This document shows, in pieces, positions 1 through 5,280 of a DNA stretch of 5,280 bases. The stretch is from an uncultured Gammaproteobacteria bacterium (GTDB lineage: Bacteria > Pseudomonadota > Gammaproteobacteria > GCA-001735895). The stretch is from assembly GCA_945787265.1 (NCBI GenBank), contig CALZHS010000156.1:1-5280 (forward strand), written 5' to 3'. Each line of letters opens with the position of its first letter. Position 1 is the stretch's first letter. The translations under genes were made by a program, and so were the position numbers. The notes below the pieces were generated by a model that did no database searches, was not told the origin of the DNA, and was given only the letters and a program-made list of their open reading frames with translations.

Positions 1-681
1 CCGATGTCGTTCAAGACCTATGCCTACACCCCGGCGGGCTCCTGGAACTGGTTTCACGGCTGGACCCTGACTTACCTGATCTGGTGGCTGGCCTGGGGCC
101 CGTTTGTCGGCATCTTTATCGCGCGTATCAGTCGCGGCAGAACCATCCGCCAGTTCGTCATCTACGTGGTTGGTGTACCCACCATCGTTTCAATGCTCTG
201 GTTTGCCGCTTTTGGTGGCGCCGCGATTCATATCGAAATGTTTGGTGCCGGTGGCATCGCCGACAAGGTGTTTGCCGACGTGGCCGGCGCACTGTTCGGG
301 TTCTTCGAGTACTTTCCCGGCACCACGCTGCTCAATTTCCTCGCCGTCTGCCTGATCTTCATCTTCCTCGTGACGAGCGCGGATTCGGGCACCTTCGTCA
401 TCAGCATGATGACCAGCAAGGGCGACTTGAACCCGCAGACAAGGTTAAAGCTGGTTTGGGGATTAATCATGGCCGGCATTACTATCGCCACCATCGTCAC
501 CGAGAGTGTCAAGGTAGCCAAGGTCATGGCAATCACCGGGGCAATCCCCTTCACCTTTGTCATCATTCTGCAACTCGCCGCATTCTTCAGGATCGTGCGC
601 GAGGATCCGATCGTGCGCGAAAAACACACCGTGGTGCGGCATGTCGGCAGCGACAGTCAATCCGATGAAAGCGCGGCTTAA
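1..681 (+). CDS. BCCT family betaine/choline/carnitine transporter, C-terminal part (5' end outside window)
   Basis: This is the C-terminal 226 residues of a secondary transporter of the betaine/choline/carnitine (BCCT) family, an inner-membrane, cation- or proton-coupled carrier for quaternary amines. The reading frame is open to the first base, so the gene begins upstream; the ATG at 4 is an internal methionine. The family signature lies at residues 21-44 of the fragment: a Trp-rich helix with W28-W29-x-x-W32, then PFVG and ARISRGRT. In BetP the matching TM8 tryptophans line the betaine site. Further hydrophobic helices follow, with the conserved TSADSGTFV stretch near residues 123-131 and a last helix ending near residue 197. 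About 30 polar residues follow the last helix, so the tail is shorter than the osmosensing tail of BetP. The substrate cannot be told, because the TM4 aromatic box is outside the window. It is followed after 13 nt by a binding-protein gene, which suggests co-transcription. Confidence 0.93.
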   Translation, partial: PMSFKTYAYTPAGSWNWFHGWTLTYLIWWLAWGPFVGIFIARISRGRTIRQFVIYVVGVPTIVSMLWFAAFGGAAIHIEMFGAGGIADKVFADVAGALFGFFEYFPGTTLLNFLAVCLIFIFLVTSADSGTFVISMMTSKGDLNPQTRLKLVWGLIMAGITIATIVTESVKVAKVMAITGAIPFTFVIILQLAAFFRIVREDPIVREKHTVVRHVGSDSQSDESAA

Positions 682-687
682 GGGGGA
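680..687 (+). promoter_or_regulatory. Ribosome binding site for the fused binding protein
   Basis: The stretch AAGGGGGA overlaps the stop codon of the BCCT gene and ends 7 nt before the ATG at 695. This fixes the start of the lipoprotein gene at 695 rather than at in-frame ATGs further upstream inside the BCCT gene. It also implies that the two genes are translated from one message. Confidence 0.7.
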
Positions 688-694
688 TACGACA

Positions 695-2584
695 ATGATA
701 AATAAATACCTGAAACAAGTTGTTGCAGTCCTGTTATGCACCGTGCTCGTCGCCTGCGGCGGTGAAGATCGCAACAGTCTGCGGGTCGGCGCCAAGCCTT
801 TCGCGGAAAGCATGATTCTCGCGGAAATGATCGCACAGATGGCCGAAAACGCAGGCATACCGGTAGAGCGCAGTATTCCGTTCGGACTCACGCCGAAAAT
901 CATGGAGGCGGTCAAGCAGGACGTGCTGGACGTCTATCCCGAGTACAACGGCACCAGCCTGACGTTCCTCGGGCAGGCACCCACCAGCGATGGTGAAGCC
1001 TCGACCGCGGCGGTGCAGGCTCTGTTCAAGCCGCTGGGGCTGGAACTGACCAGCAAGTTCGGCTTCTCTAACGATTACGCCATGGTGATGACGAAAGAGC
1101 GGGCCAAGGATCTGGGCGTGAGAACGATTCAGGACCTGACGAAGGTGTCCAGCATCAAGTTTGCCGTGGACGAGGACTTTTTGCAGCGCCCGGCCGACGG
1201 GCTGCAGCAAATGAACCGTCGCTACGGTATTACCGGGGCACAAACCACCACCTACCCGGTCGGCACCGAGGGCAAGGACAAGATTGTCTCGGCACTACTC
1301 GACGGGTCGGCGGATGTGGGTGAGTTGTTCATGACGGACGGACAAATCGCCGAATACGACATGGTCGTGCTCGAAGATAACCTGGGCTTCTTCCCGGTCT
1401 ACGAGGTTGCACCGCTGGTGCGTTCGGACGCCCTCGCGAACCTCAAGGGATTGCGCGAGGTGCTGGAAAAGCTGGCCGGCAAAATCACGCCCGCCGACAT
1501 GCAGGCCATGAACAAGGCCGTCGACCTGGATGCACAGTCGGCGTCTACCGTGGCAGCGTCATTTTTATCATCCAAAGGCCTGCTGCCTGAAGGCGCCGGT
1601 AGCGGCGGCGCGGCGAAGATCGCGGTGGTTGCGGATACCGGCGTGGCGCGTGACATTACGACCGCGCGGGGTTTAAGGGCAATTCGTTCCGGCTACGCGG
1701 GCAGCGATCTCAATTTGAGCAATAATGCTTCCCCGCTTGAAACGCTTGCCGCGGGTGAAGCACGTGTCGCAATTGTCGGTGCCGAATCGTTTTATAGCCT
1801 CGGCGACGAGGGTCCGGTTGCTAAAAACATCGCCGAAGCCTTTGCCGTGCTGGGTTACAAGTCGGCTCACCTGATTGGCCTTGCCAATGGTGGAGACTCC
1901 ATCGGCGATATGAGCAAGATCGCGACCGGGCCGAAGGGTTCCGGCTCCGCGATCGTGCTGGAGATGTTGCTCAAATCGATTGGCAAAACCGATATCGAGG
2001 TCGTGAATTCCGACGACAGCGCGCGCGAGCTGTTGCTGGCTATGTCCAAGGGTAATCACGATGGCGTGTTTTTAATGGCACCATCGAAGGAAAGAGGGAT
2101 CGCTACCTTGATGAGAAATGCGTTTTACAAGCTGATCGATTTAAGCGAATGGGCACAGGGTGGACACACGGCCAGGTTCAGCTTTATCAGGCCCGCGACC
2201 ATACCGGCAAACACCTACCCGTCGCAGAGTAATCCTATAACCACGGTGAGCACCCAGTTTGTGCTTGCGAGCCCGGCTAAAACGGTTCAGGCAGCGGGTG
2301 AAGTCGGACCGGGTACCGCCGGTATCGATTCGAGCGCGGCGATCCCCGTCAGCGCGAGCGCGGTGAAGGCAATACGCGAAGCACTCGGCGCCATGGATGT
2401 GATCGACCCCGCCATCCCGGTGCACGGTTCGCTGGTGCCCGAAATTACGGTCGTGGATAAATCGCTGCCCTTCAGTGCAGATATTTCAATTATTAATATC
2501 CTGATGATCCTGTTTACGGTATGGGTGCTTTACCTGGTAGGCCTGCCCAGCCCGCGCGATTTCAAAATGCCCGACGACCTTTAA
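695..2584 (+). CDS. OpuAC-TAXI fusion substrate-binding lipoprotein with C-terminal membrane helix
   Basis: This 629-residue exported protein joins two solute-binding domains. Residues 1-20 are a lipoprotein signal with lipobox LVAC (Cys21). Residues about 28-297 form a complete OpuAC/OsmF-like quaternary-amine binding domain: VGAKPFAE at the start, YPEYNGT (81-87), FGFSNDYAM (122-130), RPADGL (165-170) and YDMVVLEDNLGFFPVYEVAP (221-240). A Gly/Ala linker (300-307) leads to a TAXI domain, the solute receptor type of TRAP transporters. Its marks are GEARVAIVGAE (354-364), GPKGSGS (412-418) and ATIPANTYPSQ (501-511). A membrane helix lies at about 597-617, with a short basic/acidic tail. Family binding proteins usually carry only one such domain, so the length is about double. 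It sits between BCCT and Usp genes with no ABC or TRAP membrane subunit nearby. Betaine-like ligands for domain 1 are inferred from the family; the ligand of domain 2 is unknown. The N-terminal +2 residue is Gly. Domain calls are strong; the functional role is inference. Confidence 0.9.
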   Translation: MINKYLKQVVAVLLCTVLVACGGEDRNSLRVGAKPFAESMILAEMIAQMAENAGIPVERSIPFGLTPKIMEAVKQDVLDVYPEYNGTSLTFLGQAPTSDGEASTAAVQALFKPLGLELTSKFGFSNDYAMVMTKERAKDLGVRTIQDLTKVSSIKFAVDEDFLQRPADGLQQMNRRYGITGAQTTTYPVGTEGKDKIVSALLDGSADVGELFMTDGQIAEYDMVVLEDNLGFFPVYEVAPLVRSDALANLKGLREVLEKLAGKITPADMQAMNKAVDLDAQSASTVAASFLSSKGLLPEGAGSGGAAKIAVVADTGVARDITTARGLRAIRSGYAGSDLNLSNNASPLETLAAGEARVAIVGAESFYSLGDEGPVAKNIAEAFAVLGYKSAHLIGLANGGDSIGDMSKIATGPKGSGSAIVLEMLLKSIGKTDIEVVNSDDSARELLLAMSKGNHDGVFLMAPSKERGIATLMRNAFYKLIDLSEWAQGGHTARFSFIRPATIPANTYPSQSNPITTVSTQFVLASPAKTVQAAGEVGPGTAGIDSSAAIPVSASAVKAIREALGAMDVIDPAIPVHGSLVPEITVVDKSLPFSADISIINILMILFTVWVLYLVGLPSPRDFKMPDDL

Positions 2585-2599
2585 CCAGCCAAGATAATT

Positions 2600-2604
2600 A
2601 GGAG
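2600..2604 (+). promoter_or_regulatory. Ribosome binding site for the universal stress protein gene
   Basis: AGGAG lies 8 nt before the ATG at 2613. The in-frame TTG at 2607 would leave only 2 nt of spacing, so the ATG is the better start. Confidence 0.75.
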
Positions 2605-2612
2605 ATTTGACG

Positions 2613-3068
2613 ATGGTAAATTATTTAGCCCCCATAGACCTGGAAGACGAGCACCTTTCGGCTGGTGTCATTGAAAAAACGGTACAGATGGCAACCGGCG
2701 TGAAGGGTGCACAGGTCTACCTGATGACCGTGATCCCCGGTATCACGCCGGGCATCGATCAGCGTTACGCTATCCGTGGCGAAATGCACGGTTCTACCGA
2801 GTATCCATTACAGGAATGGAAGGATGATGCGGCGAAACAGCTACAGGAAATTGCCGATAAAAGCGTACCCAAGAAAATGCAGGCCGGGGTCGTGGTTGAA
2901 AACGGCACGGTCTACCGCGAGATTGTCGAGGCTGCCAAGGATCTGAAGATCGACCATATCGTCATGGGCGCGCATCGACCCTCACTGGCGGATTTCCTGC
3001 TGGGCCCGAACTCGGCACGGGTGGCTCGCCATGCAGGTTGTTCGGTAACGGTCGTTCGCGAGACATAA
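2613..3068 (+). CDS. Universal stress protein, UspF/UspG-like (UspA family)
   Basis: This is a single-domain cytoplasmic universal stress protein of 151 residues, a normal length for the family, expected to be a nucleotide-binding alpha/beta dimer. The N-terminus has the family start LAPIDLED, in which Asp9 matches the ATP-contacting aspartate. The C-terminal half has MGAHRP (118-123), LLGPNSARVARHA (129-141) and a final SVTVVR strand (144-149). This closely resembles E. coli UspF/UspG, where HRP replaces the first part of the classic G-x2-G-x9-G-S/T motif: here the second Gly is Arg122 and the spacing is one residue shorter. ATP binding is therefore likely but not certain. It follows the binding-protein gene after 28 nt and is probably its operon partner. 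TeaD, a Usp encoded behind the ectoine TRAP genes of Halomonas elongata, modulates that transporter; a similar role here is inference. Confidence 0.92.
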   Translation: MVNYLAPIDLEDEHLSAGVIEKTVQMATGVKGAQVYLMTVIPGITPGIDQRYAIRGEMHGSTEYPLQEWKDDAAKQLQEIADKSVPKKMQAGVVVENGTVYREIVEAAKDLKIDHIVMGAHRPSLADFLLGPNSARVARHAGCSVTVVRET

Positions 3069-3136
3069 ATCACTGACACTCGTTACCAGCGATTTCCATT
3101 CCGACCTAAACCAATCGATTCCTGCAACCGGTATCG

Positions 3137-4021
3137 ATGAAACCCATTGATGTTTTACTGGCGATTTCGGTCGCCGTACTGTGGGGTATGGGTTTCATCG
3201 TCGCCAAGGCCGGGATGTCGCATTTTTCGCCCATCTTGCTGATGGCATTGAGATTCACCCTGACCGCATCAATCCTGGTCTGGTTTTTTCGACCACCCCC
3301 CGGCCTTTTCAAACAGCTGTTCTGGATTTCGCTGGTCAGTGCGGCGCTGCAGTACAGCCTGACCTTTAACGGCGTGCGGGGCATCGATGCGTCGACCGCG
3401 GCACTGCTGGTACAGCTCGAAGTGCCGTTCGGATTGATACTCGCATGGCTGGCCTTCGGCGACCGCATCAGGCCCATGCAGGCCCTTGGTATCGTCATCG
3501 CGTTCGGAGGCGCGGTATTAATCATCGGCGAACCCAGGCTATCCGGCAACCTGGTCTACGCGTTCCTGGTGATAGGCGGCGCATTCACCTGGGCAGTCGG
3601 ACAGATCATGATCAAGAAACTCGGCAATCTCGGCGGATTTCGCCTGATCAGCGGGGTATCGCTGTTTGCCGCGCCGCAGCTTTTTGTGGCGTCGTTTCTG
3701 CTGGAACGGGATCAGATAGTACAAATTCAAACCGCCTCATTCGCGGCCTGGGGCGCCGTGATTTATCTCGGTGTCATCATGACCGCGCTCGCATACGGTA
3801 TCTGGTACCGCTTACTTGGGCACTACAGCGTTAACCAGGTCATGCCGTTTTTATTATTGCTACCGGTTACCTCGGTGTTTGGTGGTATATTCTTTCTCGG
3901 TGAAACACTGACCATCAAGATTGCGTCGGGCGGTTGCCTGGCAATTATCGGGGTCGCTATGATTACGATTCAACGCTGGCCCTGGCGTCCGCAAATTGCA
4001 AAAGATGGAAGCAACATTTAA
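3137..4021 (+). CDS. eamA: EamA-like DMT superfamily exporter
   Basis: This 294-residue inner-membrane protein has the two tandem EamA repeats (about 4-131 and 138-278) and the ten hydrophobic helices usual for drug/metabolite transporters. Repeat 1 opens with AVLWGMGFIVAKAGM (13-27) and ends with FGDR (107-110). Repeat 2 has AYGIWYRLLGHY (219-230), LLPVTSVFGG (241-250) and FLGE (253-256). These segments look close to E. coli EamA (YdeD), which exports O-acetylserine and cysteine. The substrate here is not shown by the sequence; an amino acid or related metabolite is the family-based guess. The ATG at 3137 gives the usual N-terminus, but no clear Shine-Dalgarno sequence precedes it. The 68-nt gap after the Usp gene has no terminator and no good promoter that I can see, so read-through from the first operon is possible. 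Its 3' end overlaps a small ORF that leads into the asparaginase gene. Confidence 0.9.
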   Translation: MKPIDVLLAISVAVLWGMGFIVAKAGMSHFSPILLMALRFTLTASILVWFFRPPPGLFKQLFWISLVSAALQYSLTFNGVRGIDASTAALLVQLEVPFGLILAWLAFGDRIRPMQALGIVIAFGGAVLIIGEPRLSGNLVYAFLVIGGAFTWAVGQIMIKKLGNLGGFRLISGVSLFAAPQLFVASFLLERDQIVQIQTASFAAWGAVIYLGVIMTALAYGIWYRLLGHYSVNQVMPFLLLLPVTSVFGGIFFLGETLTIKIASGGCLAIIGVAMITIQRWPWRPQIAKDGSNI

Positions 4022-4151
4022 CACGATTGACGACAGCGCCGGTAGCGCTTACGCGAGCCTCGGTACGGTGTGCCTGCGAGGTCTGTTCAGTGACTGGATC
4101 GATATGCTGCGCGCCGACTGGTTTCTGTTGTCGTGGCCGGGAGCAGATTGA
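4005..4151 (+). CDS. Small 48-aa ORF resembling a PhyH-type dioxygenase N-terminus (possible remnant)
   Basis: An ATG-started ORF of 48 codons begins inside the last codons of the exporter gene (17-nt overlap) and stops 2 nt before the asparaginase start, so it fills the gap between them. Residues 16-37 (YASLGTVCLRGLFSDWIDML plus RA) read like the N-terminal segment of phytanoyl-CoA dioxygenase-like (PhyH) proteins, where a G-x-V/L-x-LRGLF stretch is common. After residue 37 the sequence departs (DWFLLSWPGAD), then stops. The whole catalytic part, including the iron-binding His/Asp, is absent. It could be the remnant of a deleted dioxygenase gene, or a translated leader that couples the two neighbours. 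No strong ribosome binding site precedes it. The resemblance is from memory of the family and is short, so the call is tentative. Confidence 0.4.
   Translation: MEATFNTIDDSAGSAYASLGTVCLRGLFSDWIDMLRADWFLLSWPGAD
4139..4143 (+). promoter_or_regulatory. Ribosome binding site for the asparaginase gene
   Basis: GGGAG lies 10 nt before the ATG at 4154, inside the end of the small ORF. It favours the ATG at 4154 over the in-frame GTG at 4133, and the family also normally starts close to the NPVLV segment. Confidence 0.55.
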
Positions 4152-4153
4152 GA

Positions 4154-5155
4154 ATGAGTAATCCTGTGCTGGTTAACGCCCTGAGAGGCGAAATTATTGA
4201 AAATCGACACCGTGGCGCAATCGCAGTCTGTGATCCCAAAGGTCGCCTGGTGCACGCCTGGGGAAACGTCGAGGCGCTGGTGTATCCGCGCTCGGCAATC
4301 AAGCCGCTGCAGGCATTACCGCTGGTCGAATCGGGCGCCGCGGACCATTTCCAGTTGGGTGAAGACGAGATTGCGCTGGCCTGCTCATCACACAATGCCG
4401 AGCCCGAACATACCGATACCGTGCAAAGCTGGCTGGCACGTCTTAAGCTCGACGCCGAGGCGCTGGAGTGCGGTGCGCATCCGCCATTACACGTCAAGAC
4501 CGCCGAGTCCTTGCTGATCAACGGGATAGAGCCGGGTAAAATACATAACAACTGCTCCGGTAAACATACCGGTATGCTGACCACGTCTCGATTCCTCGAA
4601 GAGGAGACCCGTGGTTACATCGAGCGCGAACATCCCGCCCAGCAGCGCTGGTTCGACGCTCTGGGCGAAATGGCGGACGTCGACATGCGCGCTTTACCCT
4701 GGAGTCGAGATGGTTGCGGTATCCCGGTAATCGCAGTACCGCTGAAAGCGATCGCCACCGCGTTCGCGCGGGTTGCGGTACCGGACGATTTACCCGCCAC
4801 GCGCGGCGAGGCGCTCGATCGCATTACCGGGGCCATTGCCTCGAATCCATTCATGGTTGCCGGCACCGGCAGACTTTGCACCGAGATAATGGCATTAACC
4901 GGTCGCAGGGTACTGGTTAAAACCGGTGCCGACGGTGTCTACACTGCGATGTTGCGGGAACAGGGGCTTGGCGTCGCGCTAAAAATCGACGATGGCACCG
5001 GAACAGCGGCCGAAGTTGCGATACTTGCGCTTTTGCAGCACCTGCAGGCACTGCATCCCGATGAACGGGAGCAACTCGAGCAACGCTGTCGGGTACCTAT
5101 CCGAAATACCCGTGGCGTTTTAACCGGTTATCGAGAGTCCGCCGGGCTACGGTAA
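4154..5155 (+). CDS. ansA: L-asparaginase, Rhizobium etli (AnsA/ReAV) type
   Basis: This is a 333-residue cytoplasmic L-asparaginase of the Asparaginase_II (Rhizobium etli) family, which hydrolyses L-asparagine to aspartate and ammonia. It is full length, with no signal peptide. The family landmarks are all visible: NPVLV at 3-7, NRHRGAIAV at 17-25, PRSAIKPLQ at 45-53, NNCSGKH at 132-138, DGCG at 186-189 and VKTGADGVY at 255-263. By comparison with the R. etli ReAV structure (Ser48, Lys51, Lys263; zinc ligands Cys135, Lys138, Cys189), the catalytic set here is Ser47, Lys50 and Lys256, and the zinc site is Cys134, Lys137 and Cys188, so the enzyme should be active. It lies in the same orientation as the exporter and 2 nt after the small ORF, which suggests one message. 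A shared role with the exporter in amino-acid handling is inference. Confidence 0.94.
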   Translation: MSNPVLVNALRGEIIENRHRGAIAVCDPKGRLVHAWGNVEALVYPRSAIKPLQALPLVESGAADHFQLGEDEIALACSSHNAEPEHTDTVQSWLARLKLDAEALECGAHPPLHVKTAESLLINGIEPGKIHNNCSGKHTGMLTTSRFLEEETRGYIEREHPAQQRWFDALGEMADVDMRALPWSRDGCGIPVIAVPLKAIATAFARVAVPDDLPATRGEALDRITGAIASNPFMVAGTGRLCTEIMALTGRRVLVKTGADGVYTAMLREQGLGVALKIDDGTGTAAEVAILALLQHLQALHPDEREQLEQRCRVPIRNTRGVLTGYRESAGLR

Positions 5156-5280
5156 TTTGCCCCAGATCAGGTAATTGCGATGGCCGTGTCCGGCGCGTTA
5201 ATCCGATATATTTACGCTTTAGATGTGACTTATTTACGCGCCCTCACATCAATCCAATAGCCGAAATCGGCTAAAATTCA
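5156..5280 (+). promoter_or_regulatory. Non-coding tail with repeats, probable upstream region of a gene beyond the window
   Basis: No ORF is supported here. The region turns AT-rich after about 5197. It contains TATTTACGC twice (5209-5217 and 5231-5239, 22-bp period), the inverted pair GATGTGA/TCACATC (5222-5228 and 5244-5250), and the hairpin TAGCCG-AAAT-CGGCTA (5258-5273). No clear -35/-10 pair with good spacing is visible. The repeats suggest regulator binding ahead of a downstream gene. The strand is assumed from the neighbours. Confidence 0.3.
5209..5239. repeat. 9-bp direct repeat, 22-bp period
   Basis: TATTTACGC occurs exactly at 5209-5217 and 5231-5239. A period of 22 bp is about two helical turns, which would put both copies on one DNA face, as is common for tandem regulator half-sites. 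A chance repeat in AT-rich DNA is possible. Confidence 0.4.

Noticed and set aside
557..694. Upstream in-frame start at 557 for the binding-protein gene
   Set aside because: It would place 46 residues unlike a signal peptide before the lipoprotein signal and overlap the BCCT gene by 125 bases. The ATG at 695 has a good ribosome binding site and directly begins the signal peptide.
463..915. Minus-strand ORFs, including 463-915, 734-1243, 3106-3549 and 4087-4584
   Set aside because: They lie opposite well-supported genes, have no recognisable domains, and are explained as antisense shadows of GC-rich coding sequence.
2607..2612. TTG start for the Usp gene
   Set aside because: Only 2 nt separate it from the AGGAG site; the ATG at 2613 has 8-nt spacing and matches the family N-terminus.
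3113..3120. Palindrome AATCGATT ahead of the exporter gene as an operator
   Set aside because: An 8-bp palindrome alone is expected by chance, and no promoter elements or second copy support it.
4133..4153. GTG start for the asparaginase
   Set aside because: It adds seven residues not expected in the family, and the GGGAG site lies inside this extension, positioned for the ATG at 4154.
5224..5248. CRP-type site TGTGA...TCACA
   Set aside because: The half-sites match but are separated by 15 bases rather than the 6 required for CRP.
5258..5273. Rho-independent terminator
   Set aside because: The stem is only 6 bp and no T-run follows on either strand: AAAATTCA on the + strand, TTGG on the - strand.

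Overview
The window is chromosomal-looking DNA, GC-rich by eye, with five closely packed genes plus one small ORF, all on the + strand. Protein content suggests a proteobacterium: a BCCT osmolyte carrier, an OpuAC-type quaternary-amine binding protein, an UspF-like stress protein, an EamA exporter and a Rhizobium etli-type asparaginase. A marine or otherwise salt-exposed gammaproteobacterium is my best guess. That is inference, because there is no rRNA or marker gene here.

Region 1 (1-3068) looks like one osmolyte or quaternary-amine uptake operon. It opens with the C-terminal part of a BCCT secondary transporter that is cut by the window start. After 13 nt comes a 629-residue lipoprotein that fuses an OpuAC/OsmF-type binding domain to a TAXI-type (TRAP solute receptor) domain and ends in a membrane helix. 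After another 28 nt comes a universal stress protein. No ABC permease, ABC ATPase or TRAP membrane subunit is present. The notable possibility is that the two-domain binding protein serves the BCCT carrier. BCCT carriers are not known to use binding proteins. The trailing Usp gene parallels teaD behind the ectoine TRAP genes teaABC of Halomonas elongata.

Region 2 (3137-5155) is a second co-directional group: an EamA-type DMT amino-acid or metabolite exporter, a 48-codon ORF that overlaps its end by 17 nt, and a zinc-type L-asparaginase starting 2 nt after that ORF. The small ORF resembles the N-terminus of phytanoyl-CoA dioxygenase-like proteins and may be a remnant. All catalytic and metal-site residues of the asparaginase are present.

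The last 125 bases (5156-5280) are non-coding and become AT-rich. They carry a 9-bp direct repeat with a 22-bp period, a 7-bp inverted repeat and a small hairpin, probably the regulatory region of a gene beyond the window. I see no rRNA, tRNA, CRISPR array, insertion sequence or convincing rho-independent terminator.
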